The translations under genes were made by a program, and so were the position numbers. The notes under the pieces were generated by a model. It searched no databases and had not been told where the DNA came from. It saw only the letters and a list, made by a program, of their open reading frames with translations. This document shows positions 14,759 through 22,461 of a stretch of DNA of 39,141 nt, piece by piece. The number at the start of each line of letters is the position of its first letter. Within the stretch, counting starts at the first letter, position 1. The DNA comes from Fimenecus sp045532175 (GTDB taxonomy: Bacteria; Bacillota; Clostridia; Oscillospirales; Acutalibacteraceae), in assembly GCA_045532175.1 (NCBI GenBank), contig JAZSFK010000050.1, positions 1-39,141 on the forward strand, written 5' to 3'.

Positions 14759-16639
14759 TTATTTGCCACGATAGTTTGGTACGAGGCGTTTTAAGTATGT
14801 ACGGACTTCTTCAGGTTTCAAGTCTGCAATAGCCTTGATATCCTTTTCAAGCTGTTCGTCATCAATCTCAAGCGGTTTTGTAACGAAAATCTTGTCATTA
14901 CCGGTTTTCTTTCTCTCATCAAGCTCTTCTTCAAGAGAAAGTTCTTCATAAAGCTTTTCACCGGGACGAAGACCAGTAAATTGAATTTCAATATCTTTAT
15001 ATGGCTCAAAGCCTGAAAGTCTGATAAGATTCTCTGCAAGGGAAACAATCTTAACAGGTTCGCCCATATCAAGAACAAAGATTTCGCCACCCTTTGCAAG
15101 ACCACCTGCTTGTACAACAAGCTGGCTTGCTTCAGGAATTGTCATAAAGTATCTTGTTATGTCAGGGTGTGTAACTGTAATCGGTCCACCCTGTTCAAGC
15201 TGTTCTTTAAAAATCGGAATAACGCTACCATTTGAACCAAGAACGTTACCAAAGCGAACTGCTGCAAACTTTGTACCCTTTGAAATCTTGCTGAAATGCT
15301 GAACAACAATTTCACATACACGTTTTGTAGCACCCATAACATTTGTTGGGTTAACAGCCTTATCTGTTGAAAGAAGAACAAAATTCTTAACACCATATTC
15401 ATTAGCACAGAATGCTGTGTTGTATGTACCTAAGATATTATTCTTAACTGCTTCATATGGGCTGTCTTCCATCAAAGGCACGTGTTTATGTGCTGCAGCA
15501 TGGAAAACTGATGACGGATGGAATTCCTCAAAAATCTCTTTAAGTCTGCGAAGTTCACGAACAGAACCGATACGAATTTCAATCTGAGGTGCACCGTGAT
15601 ACTGTCTGTCAAGTGAGTTTTTGAGTGTAAATGCATTATTTTCATAAATATCAAAAATAACAATTTTTTCAGGATTATAGCGAGCAATCTGACGGCAAAG
15701 CTCACTACCGATTGAACCGCCGCCACCTGTTACAAGAACAGTTTCGCCTGTAACATACTTACAAACATCAGGGTCAAGCTTAACTTCCGGACGTGAAAGA
15801 AGGTCGAGAACATCAACTTTCTTAATCTTATCCACTTCCACCTTACCCTCTGCTCCAAGCTCGTCAATATTAGGTGCTCTTTTAAGAGTACAGCCTGTTG
15901 ACATTGCAATTTCAAAAATCTCTTTTCTTCTTTCAGGTGTAGCAGTTGGAATACAATAGATAATTTCGTTTACGTCGTATTTCTTAACAAGGGCAGGAAT
16001 ATCAGCAATCTTGCCTGCAACAGGAACACCACGTACTCTCATATTTTTCTTTGCAACGTCGTCGTCAGCAATTACAACAGGAGTACCTGATTTATATCCT
16101 GTAAGGCCCATCTCAAAAAGAACGGAGTTACCCATATCCCCTGCACCAATAATCATAATACGTTTATTGGAGTCTTTTCTTCTACGTTTTGAATCATTTT
16201 TCAATGCGTTATATGCACGGTAAACTGTTCTGATACCTACTGAGAAGAAGCAGATGAACATAAATGCATCAATATAGATGATAGGGTTCATTGTCTGGAA
16301 AAGGCCCTTATTGCCTGTTGCCTGGCATATTTTCATACCAACATAATCGCAAATCCAGCAAAGGGCTGTACCAAAACCTGCACACATTACAGCATTAACA
16401 AGTTCGTAAAAGCCCATGTATTTCCACATGTTATTGTAAAGCTTTCGCAAACAGAACAGTGCAATATAAATTATTGTTACAAAAACAATTCTTCTTGAAA
16501 GGAAAATAATTGTTGACCAACCAAAACGATATGTGTTATGTAAAAGTGCCGATAAAAAATATGAACCGTTGACAACAACTATATCCAATAAGAATAATAA
16601 AATTTGATGTGGTTTTATAACTTCATAGATTTTTTTCAT
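14759..16639 (-). CDS. CapD/EpsC-like UDP-N-acetylhexosamine 4,6-dehydratase (membrane)
   Basis: A 626-residue polysaccharide-biosynthesis enzyme. Four N-terminal TM segments (~10-140) are followed by a Rossmann domain with IIGAGDMG (~163-170) and a C-terminal extended-SDR domain with VTGGGGSIG (~303-311). The active site has the CapD/PglF form STDK (424-427) with Met435 where classical SDRs have Tyr, and Lys439. It likely makes a UDP-4-keto-6-deoxy sugar for surface polysaccharide or glycan modification on the inner membrane face. I chose the ATG at 16639 because AGAGGTG is properly spaced from it; a GTG nine bases upstream overlaps that site. A consensus promoter drives it, and ilvE follows. 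No glycosyltransferase is adjacent, unlike most capsule loci. Confidence 0.9.
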   Translation of the reverse strand: MKKIYEVIKPHQILLFLLDIVVVNGSYFLSALLHNTYRFGWSTIIFLSRRIVFVTIIYIALFCLRKLYNNMWKYMGFYELVNAVMCAGFGTALCWICDYVGMKICQATGNKGLFQTMNPIIYIDAFMFICFFSVGIRTVYRAYNALKNDSKRRRKDSNKRIMIIGAGDMGNSVLFEMGLTGYKSGTPVVIADDDVAKKNMRVRGVPVAGKIADIPALVKKYDVNEIIYCIPTATPERRKEIFEIAMSTGCTLKRAPNIDELGAEGKVEVDKIKKVDVLDLLSRPEVKLDPDVCKYVTGETVLVTGGGGSIGSELCRQIARYNPEKIVIFDIYENNAFTLKNSLDRQYHGAPQIEIRIGSVRELRRLKEIFEEFHPSSVFHAAAHKHVPLMEDSPYEAVKNNILGTYNTAFCANEYGVKNFVLLSTDKAVNPTNVMGATKRVCEIVVQHFSKISKGTKFAAVRFGNVLGSNGSVIPIFKEQLEQGGPITVTHPDITRYFMTIPEASQLVVQAGGLAKGGEIFVLDMGEPVKIVSLAENLIRLSGFEPYKDIEIQFTGLRPGEKLYEELSLEEELDERKKTGNDKIFVTKPLEIDDEQLEKDIKAIADLKPEEVRTYLKRLVPNYRGK

Positions 16640-16677
16640 ATAAAACACCTCTTATACTTATTATTTTTCAACTTTAT

Positions 16678-16706
16678 ATTTTACACTTATTCCTCATCAT
16701 TGTCAA
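16678..16706 (-). promoter_or_regulatory. Promoter of the capD-ilvE unit
   Basis: Minus strand: -35 TTGACA (16701-16706), 17-base spacer, -10 TAAAAT (16678-16683). Confidence 0.8.
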
Positions 16707-16743
16707 TGAAAAGTGTTTAAAATCTCTTGTAATTGTTGATATT

Positions 16744-16771
16744 TTTACACTTTACAATATTTATTTATAAT
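16744..16771 (+). promoter_or_regulatory. Promoter of the small conserved protein / RNA methyltransferase unit
   Basis: Plus strand: -35 TTTACA (16744-16749), 16-base spacer, -10 TATAAT (16766-16771). Confidence 0.65.
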
Positions 16772-16815
16772 GATAAAATTAGATTAATAATGTACTCGTT
16801 TAAGGAGTGTTTAAA

Positions 16816-17130
16816 ATGATTGGCATAGGTACTTGGACAGGTGAAATTAATACTACCCTGCTCAGCGGAAGTGCTACTGTTGAAATTCGTGACAATAACG
16901 GTGAATATGATTTCAATATCACTGTCCCCTCACTAAAAAAACTTCCTAATTTCAGAGTTTATGATATAAAGGAAGACGGAAATATGCTTTCAGGAAAAGC
17001 TGAAATCGACCTTATGGGTAAAATGATAGTCGATGTGTGTGTTGAGATTAACGGTGACACATTCACCGGATATTTCAATGTACCTTTTATGGGAAAAATT
17101 GAAATTAAAAACGGAAGAAAAATAGGTTAA
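16816..17130 (+). CDS. Small beta-rich protein of unknown function
   Basis: A 104-residue cytoplasmic protein starting MIGIGTWTGEIN. The ATG at 16816 is preceded by AAGGAG at the right distance; an in-frame GTG at 16807 overlaps that site and is rejected. The sequence alternates strands (ATVEIRDNNGEYDFNITV, GKAEIDLMGKMIVDVCVEING, GYFNVPFMGKIEIKNG), which suggests a small lipocalin-like or antiparallel beta barrel. No catalytic motif is seen. It is two bases upstream of the rRNA methyltransferase gene and surely cotranscribed. Its reality rests on the codon pattern, start signals and tight coupling; function is unknown. Confidence 0.75.
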   Translation: MIGIGTWTGEINTTLLSGSATVEIRDNNGEYDFNITVPSLKKLPNFRVYDIKEDGNMLSGKAEIDLMGKMIVDVCVEINGDTFTGYFNVPFMGKIEIKNGRKIG

Positions 17131-17132
17131 TT

Positions 17133-18314
17133 ATGAGTGTATCTAAACAGGTTTGCCCCCACGCAAAAAAATGTGGTGGCTGTCAGTTATTAAATCTCTC
17201 TTATGAAGAGCAATTAAGGCATAAACAAGTCAAAGCAATAAGACTTTTAGGTAAATACTGTCATATAGAAGAAATTATAGGAATGAAGAATCCGTATAAT
17301 TATCGCAACAAGGCACAATATGCTTTTGGCAGGGGCAGAAACAATCAGATTATTGCGGGTGTTTATCAGTCCTCAACCCATAAAATTATTGACATTGAAA
17401 AATGTATGCTGACAGACCCCAAGGCTGATGAAATTGCAAACACTGTAAAAAAATTGTTAAAGAGTTTTAAGCTTAAGCCTTATGACGAAAACACCCGACA
17501 AGGCTTTTTGCGTCACGTTCTTGTGAAAACCGCTTTTAAAAGCGGTGAGGTTATGGTTGTGCTTGTTACTGCTACACCTCAATTTCCTTCAAAGCGTTCA
17601 TTCATCAACGCACTTGTGGGTCGTCACCCCGAAATCACAACCATTGTGCAGAATGTGAACAACAAGTTTACGAGTATGGTATTGGGTGACAAAAGTGAAG
17701 TGCTTTACGGTGACGGCAAGATTACCGAAGAACTCTGCGGACTTAAATTTCGTATTTCGCCAAAGGCGTTTTATCAGATTAACCCTGTGCAAACAGAAAT
17801 TCTTTACAACAAAGCACTTGAATATGCCGATTTTAAAGGCACGGAGCGAATTATTGATGCTTATTGCGGTACGGGTACAATAGGACTTATTGCAAGTAAG
17901 AATGTCAAAAGTGTTTTAGGTGTAGAAATCAATAAGGATGCCGTTAAGGATGCTAAAGAAAATGCCAAGCTCAACGGCATTGAAAACATCAAGTTTTTCT
18001 CTGCTGATGCAGGAAAATTTATGGTTGATTTGGCAAATAACAACGAGCAGATTGATGCGGTAATCATGGACCCTGCAAGGGCCGGTAGTGATATTCCCTT
18101 TTTATCATCGCTTGTAAAACTCAACCCCGAAAAAGTGGTTTATGTGAGTTGTAACCCCGAAACTCTTGCACGAGATTTGATGTATTTAAGTAAAAACGGA
18201 TATAAAGTTCGTAAAATTCAGCCTGTGGATATGTTTCCACATACTGACCATATAGAATGCGTCGTTTTACTAAAACGACATAATGAATTGCCTAAAAGCA
18301 TGAATCGAGCATAG
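17133..18314 (+). CDS. rlmD: 23S rRNA uracil-C5 methyltransferase (RumA/RlmD family)
   Basis: A 393-residue SAM-dependent enzyme that makes 5-methyluridine in 23S rRNA. Fe-S ligands are Cys8, Cys14 and Cys17 at the N-terminus (CPHAKKCGGC) plus Cys91 (EKCMLTDP). Then come QINPVQTE (~215-222), the SAM motif DAYCGTGTIGL (242-252), MDPARAG (312-318), and the catalytic Cys340 in YVSCNPETLARD; HIE near 373-375 is the usual end motif. The N-terminal TRAM domain of larger homologues is absent, as in many Clostridia. In Firmicutes one such enzyme often covers both U747 and U1939, so the exact site is open. The last ~11 residues (after VVLLKR) come from an invading hairpin repeat. The ribosome-binding site is weak and expression is probably coupled to the preceding gene. 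Confidence 0.93.
   Translation: MSVSKQVCPHAKKCGGCQLLNLSYEEQLRHKQVKAIRLLGKYCHIEEIIGMKNPYNYRNKAQYAFGRGRNNQIIAGVYQSSTHKIIDIEKCMLTDPKADEIANTVKKLLKSFKLKPYDENTRQGFLRHVLVKTAFKSGEVMVVLVTATPQFPSKRSFINALVGRHPEITTIVQNVNNKFTSMVLGDKSEVLYGDGKITEELCGLKFRISPKAFYQINPVQTEILYNKALEYADFKGTERIIDAYCGTGTIGLIASKNVKSVLGVEINKDAVKDAKENAKLNGIENIKFFSADAGKFMVDLANNNEQIDAVIMDPARAGSDIPFLSSLVKLNPEKVVYVSCNPETLARDLMYLSKNGYKVRKIQPVDMFPHTDHIECVVLLKRHNELPKSMNRA
18261..18279 (+). repeat. Perfect hairpin in the 3' end of rlmD
   Basis: GTCGTTTT-ACT-AAAACGAC, 8-bp stem and three-base loop, inside the codons for the C-terminal VVLLKR. It may be chance within coding sequence or the junction where the adjacent repeat arose. Confidence 0.5.
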
Positions 18315-18433
18315 ATGCTCATGAATTGGCTTCGCCATGAATTGACCTTTGGTCATTAGATTTTGGCAATTCAATTCACGGAGCGATGCGAGAAATCACG
18401 AAACAAAGTTTCAATTCATGACGCATAGCGTCA
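18285..18433. repeat. Composite mini-hairpin array with ATGAATT spacers
   Basis: Direct reading shows short stem-loops in series: GAGCA-TAGA-TGCTC (18307-18320), TGGC-TTC-GCCA (18327-18337), TGACC-TTT-GGTCA (18343-18355), GAAAC-AAA-GTTTC (18400-18412) and TGACGC-ATA-GCGTCA (18419-18433). The first three are separated by ATGAATT/C. They are enclosed by a long-range stem: GAATTGCC plus AAAA (18285-18297) pairs with TTTT plus GGCAATTC (18361-18372), giving a cloverleaf-like figure. On the right side the spacer appears inverted (CAATTCATG). The array supplies the last codons and stop of rlmD. It is most like a non-autonomous repeat (MITE/REP-type), and could also act as terminator or structured RNA. 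Structure is seen; class is inferred. Confidence 0.7.
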
Positions 18434-18458
18434 AATCATTTATGTTTACTAATTATTT

Positions 18459-18558
18459 TGCGATATACCTATGTCGTGGTATATTGATGGATGCGATATG
18501 TTTCATTACGGAAATGTGCTTTATATCGTATTTTTCAGTAATAAAGTATAACATATCG
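18459..18558. repeat. Second, degenerate CGATAT-type inverted repeat
   Basis: Next to the array, the word TGCGATAT occurs at 18459-18466 and 18492-18499, an ATATACC/GGTATAT stem lies at 18463-18484, and CGATATG (18494-18500) is mirrored by CATATCG (18552-18558) with partly matching inner flanks. It looks like a worn copy of another hairpin repeat. It also forms the upstream region of the next gene; I could not assign a clear promoter. Confidence 0.45.
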
Positions 18559-18571
18559 AAAGGAGAATATT

Positions 18572-19036
18572 ATGAAAAAGGAAAAGTCTATTAAAAAGAT
18601 ATATTCATTCCATAGTATTTCCTCACCACAGGATTTTATCGCAAGAGTTGAAGATGAGGCACTTAATTCTAATCTAAAGATTGAACAAGTCGAAAAAGGT
18701 TTCATTTTGCAAATTGGCAGTAATCACGGTGGTGAGGTTATTTATAAAGCTACGATAGTCGAAGACGAAAATGGTGGTTCTTTCATACGTGGAGAAATTG
18801 TAACTGCACCATGTAATATCAAACCCGAAAAGAAGAAAAATATATTCCAAAAAATTCTGTCTATACTTGTGTTTATCATGATTTTACCCTTTATATTACT
18901 TTGTGTAATATGTGCAGGTCTGTATGAGTTATTTATATGTATACTTCATGGCAAAAGTTACGAACAAAGCAACGAGCAAAAACTATGTAACTTTATGGTA
19001 AATAGAATGTGTTGCAAGCAAGAAAATGAGATTTAA
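18572..19036 (+). CDS. Hypothetical single-TM membrane protein
   Basis: A 154-residue protein with a soluble N-terminal part (residues ~1-85, beta strands such as KGFILQIGS and YKATIVEDENGGSFIRGEIV), a basic stop-transfer stretch (EKKKN) and one or two hydrophobic helices (~93-122). A short Cys-containing polar tail follows (LCNFMVNRMCCKQ). The strand pattern resembles small membrane-attached proteins of unknown function in Clostridia; no family is recognised with certainty. A good ribosome-binding site (AAAGGAG) stands before the ATG, and the gene begins 14 bases after the degenerate repeat. Confidence 0.65.
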   Translation: MKKEKSIKKIYSFHSISSPQDFIARVEDEALNSNLKIEQVEKGFILQIGSNHGGEVIYKATIVEDENGGSFIRGEIVTAPCNIKPEKKKNIFQKILSILVFIMILPFILLCVICAGLYELFICILHGKSYEQSNEQKLCNFMVNRMCCKQENEI

Positions 19037-19050
19037 TACCTTATAAAATC

Positions 19051-19079
19051 TTGACTATTATGAAATGTGTATGTTTAAT
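19051..19079 (+). promoter_or_regulatory. Possible promoter of the GH35 operon
   Basis: -35 TTGACT (19051-19056), 17-base spacer, -10 TTTAAT (19074-19079), ahead of the gene at 19096. Confidence 0.4.
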
Positions 19080-19095
19080 TGAAAGGAAATAGATT

Positions 19096-19494
19096 ATGGG
19101 ATTATTTAGTTTTAAGAAAAAAGAACCAATTAGCGAAGAAAAGAAAAAGTGGAATTTTGCATGGGAACAATGGAGACTTGAAGAAGTACCTGAACCGCAA
19201 AACACAATTATGACCTACTATAAAGAAATCAAAAAGGGCGGTCATACAAGATTTTTTATCAATATCGCATATTTAGGCGAAGTAGAAAAAGCTGTTGAAA
19301 AAATTGCTGACAAACTTCCTGAGGTTCTTTCTGAAAATCTGAAAACAGCATATTCGCATTATGTTGTTCTTGTGAATGAAGAAAATGAGGAAACAGAAAA
19401 GAAAATCGAGGAATGTGACACAGTTTTTGATGAAAATGAAAAATTACTCGTTGATATAATTCAAGAATATGCTAACACATTAGAGGTGTATTGA
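19096..19494 (+). CDS. DMP19/DUF4375-like small protein
   Basis: A 132-residue acidic, helical cytoplasmic protein. The stretch YYKEIKKGGHTRFFINIA resembles the NGGFxQFFxN signature of DMP19/DUF4375 domains, proteins of unclear function in some cases found as immunity-like or regulatory partners. The central helix (EVEKAVEKIADKLPEVL) and the YANTLEVY end complete it. AAAGGAAA precedes the ATG. It is separated from the beta-galactosidase gene by a single base, so the two are translationally coupled; whether they act together is unknown. Confidence 0.6.
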   Translation: MGLFSFKKKEPISEEKKKWNFAWEQWRLEEVPEPQNTIMTYYKEIKKGGHTRFFINIAYLGEVEKAVEKIADKLPEVLSENLKTAYSHYVVLVNEENEETEKKIEECDTVFDENEKLLVDIIQEYANTLEVY

Positions 19495-19495
19495 T

Positions 19496-21304
19496 ATGTT
19501 TGAAATTAAAAACAAAGAATTTTACATGGATGGTAAACCAATAAAAATCTATTCAGGTGCTATGCACTATTTCCGCACTGTGCCTGAATACTGGGAAGAC
19601 AGACTTACAAAGTTAAAGCTTGCAGGTTTCAACACAGTTGAAACTTATACTTGCTGGAATCTTCATGAGCCAAAACCCGGTGAATTCCATTTTGACGGTA
19701 TTCTCGACATTGAAAGATTTGTCAAGACAGCTCAAAAAGTTGGTCTTTACTGTATTGTAAGACCAGGTCCGTATATCTGTGCTGAATGGGATTTCGGCGG
19801 ACTTCCTGCTTGGCTTTTAAAAGATAAGAATATGCAAATTCGTTGTATGCATCCTGATTTCCTTGTGTGCATTGAAAGATATTACAAGGAACTTTTAGGC
19901 AGATTAAAGCCACTTTTAGAAACAAATGGTGGCAATATTATTATGATGCAGGTTGAAAACGAATATGGCTCTTACGGTAACGATAAGGATTATCTTCGTT
20001 TTGTTGAAAAGCTCACAAAAGATTGTGGTGTTGATATTCCTCTTTTCACATCTGACGGAAATTGGAAGAATATGCTTTCAGGTGGCTCATTACCACATAT
20101 TTATAAAGTTCTCAACTTTGGTTCACGAGCAAAAACAGCATTTAACTGCTTAAAGGATTTCCCTAACGACGGACCGAATATGTGCGGTGAATTCTGGTGC
20201 GGATGGTTTGACCACTGGAGAGACAGTCACCACACAAGAAAGCCTGAATCCGTAGTTAAAGAAGTTCAGGAATTTTTAGACTGTGGTGCAAGCTTCAACT
20301 TTTATATGTTCCACGGTGGCACAAACTTTGGTTTCAATGCAGGTGCCAACCACAATCCGGGTAGTGCTTACGAGCCAACAATCACAAGTTACGACTACTG
20401 TGCTTTACTTAATGAATATGGTGACTATACTCCTGCTTACCACGCAGTCCGTGAACTTTTACACAAACACCAAGGACTTGAAATGAAAGAATTGCCACCA
20501 TCACCACAGCTTCAGTCAATCGGTACAGTTAAGCTTACTGAATCTGCAAGTCTTTTTGAAAATCTTGATGTAATCGGCGAAAAGCATCGTATTCCTGTTC
20601 CCGAAAGCATGGAATTTTTCGGTCAGAATTTCGGTATGATTTACTACGAAACAGTAATTCGCGGACACTATGACCCGATTCCTTTGATGATAAGAAATGT
20701 GCATGATTTCGGTTTTGTTTACGTTGACGGAAAATACAAGAAATTCATTGACAGAACAGTTTATACAAAGCCAGGTAAATTCTCACTTGGTTCAATTTTC
20801 AAGAAATTCACAAAGAGTGCTCAGGATACAGAAGTTGTTATGGTGGGTGCTGTTGACGGTGAAAAGAAAATCGGTCTTCTTGTTGACACAATGGGACGTG
20901 TTAACTATGGTGAAAATATGATTGACCGTAAAGGTTTCTCCGATATCTACATCGCAAATCAACGACAGATGGGTTATGATGTGTGGACATTACCACTTGA
21001 TAACCTTGAAAAACTTACATATAAACCTGCCGAAAGTTTCAACAAGGACAAGGGTGCTATGTTCTACAAGGGTACATTCAAGGCAAATTCACAGGCTGAC
21101 TGCTTTGTTCGTCTTGACAACTTTGACAAGGGTTATGTATGGGTTAACGGCTTTAACCTTGGCAGATATTGGAAAGTAGGCCCACAGAAAACACTTTATC
21201 TTCCGGGTTGTCTTTTAAAGGAAGAAAACGAAATCGTTGTTCTTGAAACACTGGGTATGAAAAAACCTGAAATCACAATTACTGATAAACACGATTTAGG
21301 GTAA
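19496..21304 (+). CDS. GH35 beta-galactosidase
   Basis: A 602-residue glycoside hydrolase that removes beta-linked galactose from oligosaccharides by a retaining mechanism. There is no signal peptide, so it acts in the cytoplasm on imported sugars. The TIM barrel (~1-320) carries GAMHYFR, NTVETYTCWNLHEP, RPGPYICAEWDFGGLPAWL, the acid/base Glu156 in QVENEYG and the nucleophile Glu232 in CGEFWCGWFDHW; FMFHGGTNFGF-like text follows (FYMFHGGTNFG). The C-terminal beta-sandwich domains end with GYVWVNGFNLGRYW, typical of GH35. AGAGGTG overlaps the end of the preceding gene. Monocistronic end: a strong terminator lies directly after. No transporter is adjacent. Confidence 0.95.
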   Translation: MFEIKNKEFYMDGKPIKIYSGAMHYFRTVPEYWEDRLTKLKLAGFNTVETYTCWNLHEPKPGEFHFDGILDIERFVKTAQKVGLYCIVRPGPYICAEWDFGGLPAWLLKDKNMQIRCMHPDFLVCIERYYKELLGRLKPLLETNGGNIIMMQVENEYGSYGNDKDYLRFVEKLTKDCGVDIPLFTSDGNWKNMLSGGSLPHIYKVLNFGSRAKTAFNCLKDFPNDGPNMCGEFWCGWFDHWRDSHHTRKPESVVKEVQEFLDCGASFNFYMFHGGTNFGFNAGANHNPGSAYEPTITSYDYCALLNEYGDYTPAYHAVRELLHKHQGLEMKELPPSPQLQSIGTVKLTESASLFENLDVIGEKHRIPVPESMEFFGQNFGMIYYETVIRGHYDPIPLMIRNVHDFGFVYVDGKYKKFIDRTVYTKPGKFSLGSIFKKFTKSAQDTEVVMVGAVDGEKKIGLLVDTMGRVNYGENMIDRKGFSDIYIANQRQMGYDVWTLPLDNLEKLTYKPAESFNKDKGAMFYKGTFKANSQADCFVRLDNFDKGYVWVNGFNLGRYWKVGPQKTLYLPGCLLKEENEIVVLETLGMKKPEITITDKHDLG

Positions 21305-21309
21305 TAAAA

Positions 21310-21353
21310 AAATCGCCGAAGCGAAATTGCTTCGGCGGTTCTTTTTTATTTTT
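21310..21353. terminator. Bidirectional terminator between GH35 and ferredoxin genes
   Basis: Perfect 9-bp stem CGCCGAAGC / GCTTCGGCG with loop GAAATT. On the plus strand it is followed by GTTCTTTTTTATTTTT; the minus-strand side also carries a T-run (TTTTTTTATTAC). Confidence 0.9.
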
Positions 21354-21355
21354 AA

Positions 21356-21526
21356 TTAGTCTGCAACTGGTGCTGAAACAGGGCAGCTATCAGCACAAGC
21401 ACCACAATCGATGCATGTATCAGCGTCGATTACATAGATGCCGTCGCCTTCAGAAATAGCCTCAACTGGACAATCTGCTGCGCAAGCGCCACATGAAATG
21501 CAGTCTTCAGTAATTTTGTATGCCAT
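21356..21526 (-). CDS. 2[4Fe-4S] ferredoxin
   Basis: A 56-residue clostridial-type ferredoxin, a low-potential electron carrier for hydrogenase, pyruvate:ferredoxin oxidoreductase and similar enzymes. Both cluster motifs are intact: Cys9, Cys12, Cys15, Cys19-Pro and Cys38, Cys41, Cys44, Cys48-Pro. The start MAYKITEDC is fixed by GGGAGGG eight bases upstream; a longer in-frame reading has no such site. It has its own promoter and so can be expressed much more strongly than the operon upstream of it, as expected for an abundant carrier. Confidence 0.96.
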   Translation of the reverse strand: MAYKITEDCISCGACAADCPVEAISEGDGIYVIDADTCIDCGACADSCPVSAPVAD

Positions 21527-21558
21527 GTTATGTACCCTCCCTTTTTTGGTATATCTAC

Positions 21559-21586
21559 ATTGTAGCACATAAAATTTAAAAATCAA
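21559..21586 (-). promoter_or_regulatory. Ferredoxin promoter
   Basis: Minus strand: -35 TTGATT (21581-21586), 16-base spacer, -10 TACAAT (21559-21564). Confidence 0.65.
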
Positions 21587-21594
21587 GTACTAAT

Positions 21595-22461
21595 TTATTC
21601 TATTCCTTTTAATGCCTCTAATTCCTCTTTTTCCACTCTGATGTACGCATCCTTTAATATTTTAACCGAATGGCGATGGAACACAGCAGGTGCAGCATCG
21701 GGACGACGGTCAAGAGTGACTTTTAACATTCCCGTAATAAGGTTGTTTTCAATTACTCTGCCCTTTCCGTCAGGTGTATCAACAATGGCGCCAACTTTTG
21801 GTGTAACCCTTAAAAGATGCTCGTAAGTGTCCTGCTCATATTTAAGGCAACACATAAGTCTTCCGCAAGTACCGCTGATTTTTGTAGGATTAAGTGAAAG
21901 ACCCTGCTCTTTCGCCATTTTAATTGAAACAGGCTGAAAGTCATTTAAAAATGTATTGCAACAGAATGGTCTGCCACAGATACCAAATCCACCAACCATT
22001 CGAGATTCGTCACGGACACCAATCTGACGGAGTTCGATTCTTGTTCTGAATGCAGATGCCAAATCCTTAACCAATTCACGGAAGTCAACACGACCGTCTG
22101 CAGTAAAATAGAAAAGAAGTTTGCTGCGGTCAAATGTATATTCAACATCAACAAGGCTCATCTCAAGTCCATGTGCCTCAATTTTACCTTCGCAGATTTT
22201 AAAGGCTTCTTTTTCCTTTTCCTTATTTTCCTGTAAGGTTTTAATATCCTCTTGAGTTGCAACACGAATTACCTTTTTTAGAGGCTTATTTATATCATCC
22301 TCATTTGTACCGTGGTTTGGCTTTGCAACAAGTCCGCATTCCATTCCTCGAACGGTTTCAACAATGGCATAATCACCTTTATTGAAAATTTTACCATCGG
22401 CATCGAAATCATAGATTTTTCCACCGTCTTTAAATCTAATACCAACTGTTTCTATCATCAT
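21595..22461 (-). CDS. ricT: PSP1-domain protein RicT (YaaT)
   Basis: A 288-residue cytoplasmic protein with the PSP1 C-terminal domain. In B. subtilis RicT (YaaT) forms an Fe-S-containing complex with RicA and RicF that promotes RNase Y-dependent mRNA maturation and affects sporulation and competence. Seen here: VDVEYTFDRSKLLFYFTADGRVDFR, GGFGICGRPFCC and GTCGRLMCCLKYE, with Cys162, Cys167, Cys168, Cys199, Cys204 and Cys205 as likely cluster ligands. The start codon immediately follows the holB stop (zero gap), with GGGAGA inside the holB end as ribosome-binding site. The order darA-holB-ricT matches the Bacillus chromosome. It is the last gene of the operon; no clear hairpin terminator is visible after it. 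Confidence 0.93.
   Translation of the reverse strand: MMIETVGIRFKDGGKIYDFDADGKIFNKGDYAIVETVRGMECGLVAKPNHGTNEDDINKPLKKVIRVATQEDIKTLQENKEKEKEAFKICEGKIEAHGLEMSLVDVEYTFDRSKLLFYFTADGRVDFRELVKDLASAFRTRIELRQIGVRDESRMVGGFGICGRPFCCNTFLNDFQPVSIKMAKEQGLSLNPTKISGTCGRLMCCLKYEQDTYEHLLRVTPKVGAIVDTPDGKGRVIENNLITGMLKVTLDRRPDAAPAVFHRHSVKILKDAYIRVEKEELEALKGIE

Noticed and set aside
16640..16648. GTG start of the capD-like gene
   Set aside because: The GTG lies within the ribosome-binding site that serves the ATG at 16639.
18285..18433. CRISPR array
   Set aside because: Spacers and repeats are too short and irregular, each unit is itself a palindrome, and no cas genes are near.
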